Shown piece after piece: positions 32,798-43,600 of a stretch of DNA of 64,000 nucleotides. The notes under the pieces were generated by a model, which was given only the letters and a program-made list of their open reading frames with translations, was not told the DNA's origin and searched no databases. This DNA is from Symbiodinium natans (lineage: Eukaryota; Sar; Dinophyceae; Suessiales; Symbiodiniaceae): assembly GCA_905221605.1 (NCBI GenBank), contig CAJNDS010000076.1, positions 173,743 through 237,742 on the forward strand, given 5' to 3'. Each line of letters opens with the position of its first letter. The stretch's first letter is position 1. The position numbers and the translations under genes are program-made.

Positions 32798-33003
32798 CCC
32801 CAAACCCCAAACCCCAAACCCCAAACCCCAAACCCCAAACCCCAAACCCCAAACCCCAAACCCCAAACCCCAAACCCCAACCCCCAAACCCCAAACCCCA
32901 AACCCCAAACCCCAAACCCCAAACCCCAAACCCCAAACCCCAAACCCCAAACCCCAAACCCCAAACCCCAAACCCCAAACCCCAAACCCCAAACCCCAAA
33001 CCC
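32798..33003 (-). repeat. homogeneous CCCCAAA (TTTGGGG) array
   Basis: About 29 uniform CCCCAAA units with one CCCCCAA change near 32880. Long Gly/Trp/Phe-rich open frames on the minus strand in all three frames are artefacts of this array. Confidence 0.95.
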
Positions 33004-33169
33004 CTTTCCGACCATCTTCAGGCCTTTCACTCTCGGAAACACTTTTCCTGCCCCTCCCTTCGCTCCTTTTTGACACACCCACCTTCACACCGATACCCTG
33101 AACCCTAAACCCGAAACCCTAAACCCCAAAACCCGAAACCCTAAACTCCAATGAGTCCCCCCCCCCCAC

Positions 33170-33255
33170 CCCTCCCCTCCCTGAGATTTTCGCGCCGGTG
33201 AATGGCACCATGCCGCTTGGGCTGAGACTCAGAAGTGGATGCGGAGATGCTAGGG
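33170..33255 (+). CDS. possible exon
   Basis: The frame EIFAPVNGTMPLGLRLRSG is open between a C-rich tract and a TTTAGGG array (33267-33355). The minus strand is also open here, so strand is uncertain. Confidence 0.25.
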
Positions 33256-33266
33256 GTGCCTGCAGG

Positions 33267-33355
33267 GTTTAGGGTTTAGGGTTTAGGGTTTAGGGTTTAG
33301 GGTTTAGGGTTTAGGGTTTAGGGTTTAGGGTTTAGGGTTTAGGGTTTAGGGTTTA
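33267..33355 (+). repeat. interstitial telomeric array, TTTAGGG
   Basis: About 12 perfect units. Further arrays follow at 33718-33796 (CCCTAAA) and 33953-34048 (TTTAGGG). Confidence 0.94.
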
Positions 33356-33523
33356 GCGGTTCAGGGTGTTAGGGCTTGAAGGTTTTAGGAGTTCAGGGGC
33401 TTAGGCTTTCGGGTTTAGGGTGTTGGGGTTTCAGGGTCTGGGATCGGGACTTGCTCGGGCTTGGGGTTTGAAGGTGTTGGTCTTGTAGCGCTGCTCGGGC
33501 TTGGAAGGGCTTTGGGTGTGAAC

Positions 33524-33636
33524 TTGGGATGTTCCCCCTTATACTATCAGTCCTGAGTAGGGATGATCATAGGGAGTACTATAATGCCTATTAAGGACGG
33601 CTAGGAACCTGTTAGTATAAAGGGCGAACATCCCGA
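33524..33636. mobile_element. hAT-like MITE with 8-bp duplication
   Basis: TTGGGATGTTCCCCCTTATA is mirrored by TATAAAGGGCGAACATCCCGA. The flanks are GTGTGAAC (33516-33523) and GGGTGAAC (33637-33644), seven of eight matching. Confidence 0.72.
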
Positions 33637-34096
33637 GGGTGAACGGTGAAGGGTTTCAGGGCTCAGAGGGAGTTGGGTGTGAGAGGGGCACAGCACGAAG
33701 CAGCTGCCACTACCCTAAACCCTGGAGACCCTAAACCCTAAACCCTAAACCGTAAACCCTAAACCCTAAACCCTAAACCCTAAACCCTAAACCCCAAATC
33801 CTCAACCAAAGGGCCTAATTACACCCCGAGCACCGGGAAACCCCTTAGTTCTCTAAGCTCTCAAGCCAGGGAGCTGCATGCTTGGGGGTTTTCTCGCCTC
33901 CTAGGCCCAAAACCCTGAGGCCCTGAAGCCCTCTTCGGGTTGAGGGAAAAGGGGTTTAGGGTTTAGGGTTTAGGGTTTAAGGTTTAGGGTTTAGGGTTTA
34001 GGGTTTAGGGTTTAGGGTTTAAGGTTTAGGGTTTAGGGTTTAGGGTTTAGAAGGCTTAGGGCTTATAAGGGCTTAGAACCTGGAACCTTGCTGCAG

Positions 34097-34655
34097 GTTC
34101 CTGCCTCCTGGCGCGCTGCTCTATCTCTGCAGCAACACGGATGAGGCGCTGAAAGTGCCCCGGCCTGACCAAGTGGCCAAGGGAAGTTTGGTGCTTTTAG
34201 GGGGACGTTGAGGGGTTTAAGGGTTTCGGCCAGTCTGACGCTTGGAGAGATGGAGTAGTTTAGAAGGTCGGTAGCTTCCTGATGCTGCCTTCTGCTTTGC
34301 CCTATGGATCTTCTGCTCTTAAAGGCGGTGTAGGGTTTAGTGTTTTAGGGTTTTAGGGTTTTGTTGGGTTTAGGGTTTAGGGTTGTTCCGTGAGCTGTCT
34401 GGAATCCTGGTGCCCTGTTGCCAGCGCTCTGCCGTCCCTTCCTCCACGCGGCAAACCTGGTCTAGGAGATGCCAAGAAGCTGTTGCGCCAGGCTGGGCTG
34501 CCAGCTGTCTGCGTTATGCACATGCATCGGAACTTGGGAAGCTGATCTGTGCAGCTTCCGCCGTGCAACGGTTTCGAGGTGTGACTTGGCCTGGGGGGGA
34601 GAGTTTGTTTCCTTGGCTCGTCTACATAGGAGGAGAAAAAAGCCAACCTCGCTAG
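34097..34655 (+). CDS. two exons upstream of the NYN gene, unrecognised
   Basis: Exon 34097-34198 (after GCTGCAG) reads LPPGALLYLCSNTDEALKV and PRPDQVAKGSL. Island 34383-34655 reads HASELGKLICAASAVQRF and FPWLVYIGGEKS before a stop. A TTTAGGG-derived intron lies between them. They may be 5' exons of the gene at 34709, which lacks an ATG before its domain, but no phase-consistent join was established. Confidence 0.4.
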
Positions 34656-34708
34656 ACTCCCTCTTGAATGGAGCCGAAATGTCGCTATATAAGTTGCTTA
34701 CGGTTTAG

Positions 34709-36114
34709 AAATTGTGTGAGGTTTGCCGTTTGACCCACACTGAGGCGAATGCAGTGAGGCAGCTTAGAGGCTTGCGGCGTGATTCTGGCAGATGCCGTCG
34801 TGGCTCGCAGAGCAGGTGCATCGAGCTGCTTGTGGATGCTGACACACACAGCATTGTTGAAATCAGATCCGGCATCAAGACCCTGGAGCTCGAGAGTGGG
34901 CTCGTGCGCACCTCGATCTTCGGTCCGCCGGGTTTGATTCAGAACCAGCGCTGGCAAGAGCTGTTCTTGGTACCAGAAATCGTCTTCGAACCTGTGCAAC
35001 GAGCCTCTAGCCGCAAAGGAGAAGCTAACGACAGCGCAATCGCAGCTCGAGTGCGAGCATTGTGCCATTCCGGAAGTACCGTGAGCATAGCAATGATGAT
35101 CTCTGATGCTGGTTATCTTGATGTCATACAGGAATCGATGGAAGCTGGCAAGGACATTCGAGTTGTTTGCCCGGAGAACAAGTTCAACGTCATTCGCAAG
35201 TTTGGAGGAATGGGCGTTCCAATTGCGCAGGTGCCAATCAGCAGAGACAGCAGATCCAGGGTACGTGCTATTCTGGATGAGGATGGTGAGGGACATGTGT
35301 GCCTGGCAGAGCCATACCGAGCATATGACAGTTCTGATATTGAGCAGACAGTGCGGGAGTTTTTGCAGAAACTTGGATGTGCGAATGTCGAGAGCAGGTA
35401 CTTGATACACTCCGTTGCAAAGTTTTGGCTTGCGAACGCACTGGGATCCCTGACAGTGTTTCCTTCGCAGTGTGCTGTAGAAGCCTTGAGCGAAGTCATC
35501 GCAAAATGTGCCAACCAATCCCTGGATGCGAGGTGGCGCTGCCCGGGAAGCATGGCTTTCTTTCTGCCGATGTCAAATGTCGGCCGCATTTCAAGGTCAC
35601 AGGCGAGCAGGTATGGCAGTTCGTTAGCTCGTGCAGCATTTCAAGGCGGCGGACCATTCATTCTTCACGACTCCGTAGACATAGTGTCCAAAGCCTTGCA
35701 AAAGTTGGGTTACTTCGACTCAGAGCTCACAACAACGACCTGGCAGAAGCACTTCTGGTTTTCATCAACAATGCGAAGAACAAACATTTTTTGCGTAAGC
35801 TGGACTGCCTTCCATCCAGCAAAGACTCTGCGGCAGCCGTGCAGGAACGGCTGAGGACAGCGTTTATGTCTGATCACCATTCTGGGCAGTGGCACCTTGC
35901 ACCAAAATGTGTAAACTTGCGTGACCTCCTTGTCAAGGAAGGCTTCTTGCAGCATAGCAGTGCGAGCGCACGTGCAGTTCTTAAGGCCATGAAGAGAATT
36001 GCGCGAAAACACGGGCTCCCAGAAATGAAGACTTTGAATGGCTACGTGTTTCGCATCATGGCACGCCTGAACAGAAATCCCAATCGCACAGGGATTGTTG
36101 AATTTCGGCCCTGA
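34709..36114 (+). CDS. NYN/PIN-like nuclease-domain protein, frame-shifted
   Basis: This is the longest repeat-free coding stretch. From 34709 (after TTACGGTTTAG, a possible acceptor) the frame runs to about 35500-35740. It holds an NYN-type fold: ELLVDADTH (first strand with Asp pair), FGPPGLIQNQRW, KGEANDSAI, then MMISDAGYLDVIQESMEAGK and DIRVVCPENK. The acidic residues in VDAD, ANDS and SDAG match the spacing of the metal-binding Asps of NYN/PIN ribonucleases. No ATG lies upstream of the first strand, so a 5' exon is missing from this model. Downstream, the good reading moves to another frame (NNDLAEALLVFINNAKNKHF, then LRDLLVKEGF, MKRIARKHGL), ending TGA at 36112-36114. Both frames look protein-like between 35520 and 35720. 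An indel, assembly error or pseudogene are all possible. The antisense frame of about 277 codons is a shadow. Confidence 0.65.
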
Positions 36115-36950
36115 TGAGCGGTGGCATGAGCAGTGGCACATGACTTGTGCGATCTCTGCGGTAGTTGAGCGCAACAGAGACCGCGAGCTTCAACTCGGGA
36201 CTTCCCGACACTTTGATTCGAGGGTTGAGGGTTGAGGGTACTAGGGTACCAGGGTCTTCGGAATTTAGCGCTTTTAGGAGGTATTTTTAGGCTTTTAGGG
36301 TTTAGGGGTTTAGGGTTTCGGGTATGAATTAGGGTATTGGGGTCCCACTTGGTGCGCCTCACGCCCCTTCAAAACCCGCTACCCAGACTGCTGGGAGGAT
36401 CCAAAACAGTTGATCCCCTTGAGGGTTCCTAAGCATGACCCAGTAGTAGTATAGGGCACTACTGCGCGAGGTCGATAGTTCGACCCACCGGCGTCGAGAA
36501 TCTTAGGCCCGTGCCCCAACCCTCTTTCCCATAGACTCCTGACACAAGTGAGGTTCCAGAACTACATTTTTAAAACGGGGTGTTACTCTGCTAGCCGGCG
36601 TAGTGAAGACGACACTTTTCGGCATTCCGCTACTCCGCAAGAGTCGTTTATACCTGCGTGCTAAATAAGAGGCCCCGTAGCTCGAAACTTTCGGCCCGGG
36701 GATGTATTTGGGGGGTTTTACTTTTGGATCGTCCCAGGGTCTGGGTACGAACCCCCACACCCGTTAGCCCTAAGAACCTTTAAAAAGCCTCTAAAGCCCG
36801 AAACCCTAACACCCTAAAAGCCTACATCCCTAATACCCCAAACCCTAGAACCCGAATACCCCAGCACCCTAAACCGTTTAGGGTTAGGGCTTCCGAAACC
36901 CTAAACCCTAAACCCTAAACCCTAACGGTTAGGGTTTCCTAAACCCTTCC
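36115..36950. other. spacer after the NYN reading frame
   Basis: Mostly unique sequence with sparse decayed telomeric units (36290-36330, 36890-36950). A minus-strand open frame at 36503-36760 has no supporting motif. GGTCGATAGTTCGACCC near 36469-36486 resembles a tRNA T-arm, but no cloverleaf forms. Confidence 0.4.
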
Positions 36951-36953
36951 CAG

Positions 36954-37778
36954 GCCGGAGCGCGGAAGAAGCGAGCTCCCTGCCTGGGGGCCCCAGCGAA
37001 CTTTCGGGAAAGAAGGGTTAGGGTTTAGGCTTTAGGGTTTCGGGTTTAGGGTTCAGGGTTTAGGGTTCCGATCTTGGGGTGTGCGGTTTTGGTGTTTGGG
37101 TGTTCGGGGTTTAGGGGTTTGGGGCTGGGAGGGGCTCCTCATGGGATGTTCCCCCTTATACAGTCCGAAAAAGGGGGTACTATAATCCTTATTAAGGACT
37201 GTTAGTATAAGGGGGAACATCAAGGCTCAATAAAAGAAGGGCATATCCTCCCGAAGCCCGAAACCCGAAACCCGAAAACCCGAAAACCCGAAAACCCGAA
37301 AACCCGAAAACCCGAAAACCCGAAACCCCAAACCCCAAACCCCAAACCCTAAACCCGAAACCCTAAACCTAAGCCCTGAAACCTAAACCCTAAACCCTAA
37401 ACCCTAAACCCTAAACCCTAAACCCTAAACCCTAAACCCTAAACCCTAAACCCTAAACCCTAAACCCAAGGGTAAGGGGTAGTGCTTCTTCAGCCTTGAT
37501 CTTCGTGCGCGGACATGGCCCAGGCGCCGGTCCACTGGAGATGATGTCCTTCATGGAGGAGGAGTCATGGATTTAGGATTTGGGGGTAGGGTTTCGGGTT
37601 TAGGGTGTAGGGTATGTAGGGTATTTAGGGTTTAGGGTTATTCAGGGTTTCGGGTTTAGGTTTAGGGCTCCATGGAGGTGGAGGAGTCATGGACTTTGGA
37701 TTTTGGGTGTTGGGCCTAAGGTGTTTAGGGTTTAGGGCTTGATGGAGGAGGAGTCATTGATTTGGGTTTTTTTTTTTT

Positions 37779-37809
<31 letters not shown>

Positions 37810-40113
37810 GGGGGTTTTAGGGGTTTCGGGGGGCTTTCGGGGGTTTAGGGTTTTCTGGTTTGGGGTTTGGGGTTCAGGATGCGGGGTTTAATTAGGGTTT
37901 GGGGTTCAGGGTTTAGGGCTTACAGGGTTTTCGGATGTAGGGTTGAGGGCCTTTTGTGTTTTGGGTTTAGGGCCTTAGGGCCTTAGAGCTTCTGGGTTTT
38001 GGTTTGCGGCCTGGGGTTTAGGGTTTTAGGGGATCGGGGCTTAGCGAGGAGGGCGGCTCTATCAGAGTGGTTTGGGATTTTGCGGGTTGTTCGGGCCTTC
38101 AGCATTAGGTTTTAGGGTTTGGGTAGGGATGTTCCCCCTTATGCTAACAGTCCTTCATAGGAATGTTGTGGCACCCCCTATTATAATCCCTATTAAGGAC
38201 TGTTGGTATAAGGGGAACATCCCAAGGTGTGGGTGATTGTCGGCTTGTTTTGTATTTGTAAAGGGGGGTTTTTAGGTGCCTAAACCCTAAACCCTAAACC
38301 CTAAGCCCTAAACCCTAAACCCTAAACCCTAAACCCTAAACCCTGAACCCTGAACCCTGAACCCTGGACCCTGGACCCTGGACCCTGGAACCCTAAACCC
38401 TAAACCCTAAACCCTAAACCCTAAACCCTAAACCCTAAACCCTGGGTTCGGGTGTCCCTCGGCGTTTTTTTGTCTTTTGTAAAGGGGGTTTTATAGGTGC
38501 TGCAGCTACGTGCCTAGGGCTTCTGTGGCTCGCCCTCTCAGGAGATCGAGGAGCAAGTCCCCGTGGCAGCCGCTGAGCTTGGGAATGAACCCAAAGCCCC
38601 CGCCCCCAACAAAAGCCCAGCACCCATTAAGGTAAGCTACCCTGAAACCCTAAACCCCGAAGTCTCTTGAGCCCTTAAGCTGAAAAGTACCGTAGTTCCC
38701 TAAGCCTGAATCCCGAAACCCCCAAACCTCCCCTCCTCAGCTCCTCATCCCCTCAGGCCCGAAACCAGCCCTACCACTCCGGAACCTGCCTGTCCCACTC
38801 CTTACAGGACTCCTAAGACCCCAAGACCCGAAACCCCAAACAGCCCTAAGAGCTGCGAGAGCGCCAAGAGCTCTCAGAGCTCCAAAAAGACGCAACGGCC
38901 CCCCCACTGTAAACCGCCCTACAGCCATTCCGAGCCCTAAAACGCACTACCCTGAATTTCCTAAGACCCCTAAACCCCAATCCCTAAACCCTAAACCCCA
39001 AACCCTAAACCCTAAACCCCCCTTTCCCTAAAAGGAGCCCTATTGGAGGTCGTCAACAGCCCCAGGTCTTCCGCGTGGAGACGCTGAAGGTGGCTGGGAA
39101 GGCGGGCGATCCGCTGCCCAAGGCTGCGCTGGCTGGGCCCAAGATGCCCCTTCGGCCGCCTGTTTGGGGTTTAGGGCTTGGGGTTTAGGTTTGGGGTTTA
39201 GGGTTTGGGGTTTGGGGTTTTGGGTTTTGGGGTTTAGGGTTCAGGGTTCAGGGTTTTTCGGGTGCAGGGATTAGGATCTAAGTGTTTAGGGTTCAAGGGT
39301 TTAGGGATTAGGGGTGTTGGGGTGTTGGTTAGGCGTTCAGGGCTCTAGAGTTCAGGGTTTGGGCTCTCAGGGGGCAGGAGGCTTAGGGCTTTTGAGGATG
39401 CTAGGGTTTAGGGCTCTTGGCCTCTTGGGGCGACACTGTAACCCCCCGAGGCCCGAAGACCTTAAAGTTCAAGGTGAGGGGTTTCGGGTTTAGGGTTTAG
39501 GGTTTAGAGTTTAGGGTTTAGGGTTTAGGGTTTAGGGTTTAGGGTTAGGGTTTAGGGTTTAGGGTTTACGGCTCAGGCTTTTCATCGCCAAGGCGTTCTC
39601 ACCGAACAAAACCTAAACCCTAAGGGGTTTAGGGTTTAGGTTGGTTTTGGGTTTGTCTTTAGACCTTCACATTAGGGGTATCGGGTCTTAGGGCTTCAGG
39701 GGTTCGCGTGTCAGGGCACACCCTAAATCCTAGCCCTAAACCCTAAACCCTAAACCTTAAACCCTAAACCCTCAACTCTAAACCCTAAACCCTAAACCCT
39801 AAACCCTAAACCCTAAACCCTAAACCCTAAATGTAAACCCTAAACCCTAAACCCTAAACCCTAAACCCTAAACCCTAAACCCTAAACCCTAAACCCTAAA
39901 CCCTAAACCCTAAACCCTAAACCCTTTAAACCCTAAACCCTAAACCCTAAACCCTAAACCCTAAACCCTAAACCCTAAACCCTAAACCCTAAACCCTAAA
40001 CCCTAAACCCTAAACCCTAGCCCTAAACCCTAAACCCAAAAACCCTCGAGATGCAAACTTGTGGGCCTTCAGGGAGCAGCTCCAGCATCTGCCCATGGGG
40101 GTCCACTCTTCAG
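36954..40113 (+). CDS. multi-exon gene, unrecognised
   Basis: Islands: 36954-37014 (GARKKRAPCLGAPANFRERR), about 37481-37576 (ALIFVRGHGPGAGPLEMM, then SFMEEESW), 38542-38631 (EIEEQVPVAAAELGNEPKAP), 39066-39164 (VFRVETLKVAGKAGDPLPKA) and 40051-40113 (ANLWAFREQLQHLPMGV). Exon 38542-38631 has consensus borders (CTCTCAG before, GTAAGC after) and is exactly 30 codons. 39066 follows CCCCAG. Introns carry telomeric arrays, two hAT-like MITEs and a T/G tract. The exon end at 37551 is copied twice downstream (see findings). The protein appears basic and Pro/Ala-rich with no domain I can name. Confidence 0.45.
37141..37222. mobile_element. hAT-like MITE, shortened
   Basis: ATGGGATGTTCCCCCTTATA is mirrored by GTATAAGGGGGAACATC. 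The left half of the interior is shortened and the right end lacks CCC. Both flanks contain GGCTC. Confidence 0.6.
37384..37466 (-). repeat. interstitial telomeric array, CCCTAAA
   Basis: About 11 units, preceded by CCCGAAA and AAACCCGA variants at 37255-37330. Confidence 0.93.
37769..37814. repeat. poly(T)-poly(G) junction tract
   Basis: About 19 T are followed by about 26 G. The same T-run then G-run order occurs at 2513-2537 and, shorter, at 52188-52210. Confidence 0.9.
38124..38225. mobile_element. hAT-like MITE with 8-bp duplication
   Basis: AGGGATGTTCCCCCTTATGC and TAACAGTCCTTCATAGG are mirrored by CCTATTAAGGACTGTTGG and TATAAGGGGAACATCCC. The flanks are GGTTTGGG (38116-38123) and GGTGTGGG (38226-38233), seven of eight matching. 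Confidence 0.72.
38278..38450 (-). repeat. telomeric array with CCCTGAA/CCCTGGA block
   Basis: CCCTAAA units flank CCCTGAA then CCCTGGA units, an ordered internal variant series. Confidence 0.92.
39738..40036 (-). repeat. longest interstitial telomeric array, CCCTAAA
   Basis: About 40 units with three short interruptions (39829, 39925, 40019). It ends beside exon 40051. Confidence 0.95.
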
Positions 40114-40249
40114 GGTTTAGGGCTTAGGGCCTTTTAGGGTTTAGGGTTTAACCCTAAACCCTAAACCCGAAACCCTAAACCCTAAACCCTAAACCCCAAC
40201 CCCCCAATCGCGCTCGCAGCCACAGGAGGGGACTGTCGTCGAGGGACGA

Positions 40250-40441
40250 CACCCCCAGGTACTTTTCCCAAAAGAGGGGGGTACCCGTAGAATCGCCTGA
40301 ATGAAAGGGACCCCAAAAAGGGTACCCCTATTTTCGGAACCCCCAAGTCAGGGGTACCTTATTGGGGTCCTTCGCATAAGGGCATCCGACTATCTTGGGG
40401 GTTCTATTCTAGGGGTCCCCTACTTTTCGTAAACCCCCATA
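40250..40441. mobile_element. palindromic element, GGTACC/GGGACCCC family
   Basis: AAAGGGACCCCAAAAAGGGT and ACCCCTATTTTCGGAACCCC are followed by inverse-like GGGGTACCTTATTGGGGTCC and CCCTACTTTTCGTAAACCCC. It is longer than related copies and may be two nested copies. Confidence 0.5.
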
Positions 40442-40675
40442 TGACCTCATGGCTCCTAAGTTAAGTGAGTTTGGGGTTTTAGGGTTTAGGGTTTAGGGTC
40501 TTGGGGGGCGGATTCAGGGCGGGAGAATTCGTCCCAACTCATGCAAATACAAAGTGGTCGCGCCCATGGACAGGATACCCTAAGCCCTAAACCCTTAACC
40601 CTAAACCCGAAGCCCTAAAACCTAAACCCTAGACTTTTGGGTAGCTGCTTCGCTGGGTGCAGCTGCTGAAATGCC

Positions 40676-43600
40676 ATGGCATCTGCTGAAGTTCCAGCGG
40701 AGCGGGTGGGCTGCACCAGCTTCGCTGAGGAGAGTCAGGAGGAAGAGGGTGAGGAGGATGTTGGGTTGGTCTTTGGGAGAACTTTTCACTTACTGTTGGT
40801 TAGTAGGGAATGGGGGAATGAGGTACCCCATAGTTATGCCCCCTACACATACATATATATATATATATATACCCCCTTTAAGGGCAGGGGTACCTCATTC
40901 CCTCATTCCCTACTAACCAACAGTAAGTTACTTTCCCTTCTTTCCTTATAGAGGGAACCTGTTTATCAATAATTCTCAAAGGCTTCAAAAAAACACAACC
41001 AAGGATTTTCGTGTAGATGCAGCCCCCCTGGACATCTCAGTCAAGGGAGTGGCCGGCCTGGTGGCCAACATGGAGCCAGTGCATCCCAGCATGCTTCGGG
41101 CAACCCGAGCAGGGCTGGTGCTGAAATCCGGTGGCTCCGCGCTGAGGGGGTTCAACCGCGACCTTTATCAATACAGCGACCCTGTACAGTCGATTGAAGT
41201 CTTTTGGAGCCACAGCTGGCATGGAAACAGGCACTTGAACTTCGTCATAGTTGGGTAACATTTTTACACTTCCAAAGGAACTTAAACCCCAAAAAAAGCA
41301 TTTTTTCATATTCTCCCAACCATGAAACAAGGAAGATACTTCTGCTTCTGCTGCTTTACAATGGCCCTCCTGCCATCATCCTGGCAACGATCTCCGCGGG
41401 GCTGATGATGGTCTTGCAAAGTTCTGACCTCTTGCCTGGCTACCCGGCGGTTTGGCGTTTTGGGGTTGTCGGGTTTAGGGCTTAGAGTTTGGGTTTAGGG
41501 TTTAGGGTTTAGGGTTCAGAACTTTAAGGCATGTGTCGGCGTAGTATACACCATCTAGCACGTGCAAAGGCCAACCTTTAGCATCCCACATGTCTGGAGG
41601 CGAACAAGCTCTAAACCCCTAAAACTTTACAAACTCTTGAGTCTTTAGCACGAAAAGCCCTAAACCATTTAACACGAAGAAGCCTCAAACCTCAAACCCC
41701 TCGAGCCCTCAAAGCCCTAACCCATGAAGCCATGAAGGCCCTAGGTACCCTGAACCCTTGTTATACAAATCAAGGGCCCCTAAACCATAAACCCTAGACC
41801 TCTCTATCATATGATAGCTTAAACCTTACTGAATTCGTGGTTCATGGCCAATTTTTCGCGGTTCGTGGCCAATCGACATTTTTTTCGCAGTGGTTCATGC
41901 CTTTGAAGCTGAGATGATTGGAGAATCTTTTTGTTTTCGGAATGCTATGGGATTCTCTGGGTGGGTGAGTGTTGTATCAGAGCCGAATATTTTTCTTTTT
42001 TTAGAAACGTATATATATATATATATATATTATGTATATATATATATATATATATAAACGTATGTATATATATATGTATATAGAAAGACAACTTTACAAT
42101 AAACAACTGCTCGATGCGGAGCTGCTGAACCCTAAACCCTAAACTGTAAGAACCCTAAACCCTAAACCCTAAACCCTAAGAACTAAGAACCCTAAACCCT
42201 AAACCCTAAACCCTAAACCCTAAACCCTAAACCCTAAGAACCCTAAGCCCTAAACCCGAAGTAAGCCTGGGCAAGGCTGGGAGCGTGGGACCCGCTTTGT
42301 TGTGGATCAGGGGGCAGAGCAAATCTTTGGCACATGGTGCACGCTGACAGGTGGGGGGTTTAGGGTTTAGGGTTTAGGATTTAGGGTTCCCTTGTAATTA
42401 ATAAGGAAGGACCCCAGGAAGGTCCCCCCAAAATCGTACACCCACCAGGTGGCCTTGTGTTTACCGTGCTCCTCTTGACGTGGAGCCTTGGCTGTTCTTG
42501 AAACATTTTCGTTTGATTTTGACGTCGTGCTTTTAGGACGGAGCTCTTGCACACTGCTAATTTTATGAGGGGCATGTTCTTTAGGAGAGAGAGAGAGAGG
42601 AGCTGCCCCCACAAAGCTGCACAGGAGATCCAAGCGCCGGGTTTTCTACGACCAGATGTGCATTCAGCAGCAGAACGTGATCTTGAAGACCGCTGGCATT
42701 CTCAGCATCGGCGCCTGCCTCAAGCACTCCGACCAGCTGCTGATTCTTACCTGTTGGTTCGTAGGGGAATGAGGGTTTAGGGTTTAGGGTTTAGGGTTTA
42801 GGATTTAGGGTTTAGGGTTTAGGGTTTAGGGTACCCCTATATAAGCCCTAATAGATACGCCCTGTTTTGAGGGATTCGTACAGGGTACCCGATATCCCTC
42901 ATTAACAGTAAGGATTGTGTGGGACGACACCTACGCTGCGCGCTTGTGGTGCATGCTAGAGTCGCTTGGGGACTAGGTAGGCAACCTTTAACCTTTTTGG
43001 TTACAGAGAATCCTACAAAACATATGTTTGTTTATAAAGGAGACCTTTTTTTGTTGGGCTAGGGCATTCAGCGCCCCTCAGGTTGGCGGCATTCTTGAAA
43101 AGCCACGAGCTCCAAGAGCAGAAGGTTCAGATCCGGCTTGCCGTCATGGCCCCGTGCATCCTAGGGGTCGGCTTTGCCCTTTGGGCCACCATGCTGCAGT
43201 GGCTGCTGTTTTTTGATCAGACACTCGCTGGGACCTTGGGGACATCTTGTCTACAATCCCCTTTTTTGGGGAGGGTTTGAGAGGATCCTATACAGTAGCA
43301 TGCTTTTTCTTTTTTGGGGTTTAAGAGGGTCCTATTCAGTAGCATTTTCAGAGGTCCATCCTAGGACGTATCTGGACACCGTGGTGCTTCTGGTCATCCG
43401 CTGGCCGTTCATGTACTTTGCCGCGGCCGCCTTGCGATCGCACTACCGTAACACAGAGGCGATGCTGCGACAGCTCACGAGCTTTACAGTCGCTTGCAGA
43501 TGGTGCGTAGGGCAAGTGGGGAATGGGGCACCCTAATCCCTTAAAGGGTTTATGATAGTAATCCTTTAAAGGGTATATCATAGGGGGATATAGGGTACCC

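Noticed and set aside
32772-33088. Minus-strand Gly/Phe/Trp-rich frames of 75-100 codons
   Set aside because: They translate a pure CCCCAAA array in all three frames.
34685-35518. Minus-strand open frame of about 277 codons
   Set aside because: It lies opposite the NYN frame, has no domain-like motifs and is rich in His, Ser and Asn as expected from an antisense shadow.
36415-36495. A tRNA gene suggested by GGTCGATAGTTCGACCC
   Set aside because: No acceptor stem or anticodon arm could be folded around it. The motif alone is a short palindrome.
40789-40927. A 4-bp duplication at the most perfect introner
   Set aside because: The flanks are TTCA and TTAC. I could not find matching flanks, so this copy is not used to support the donor rule.
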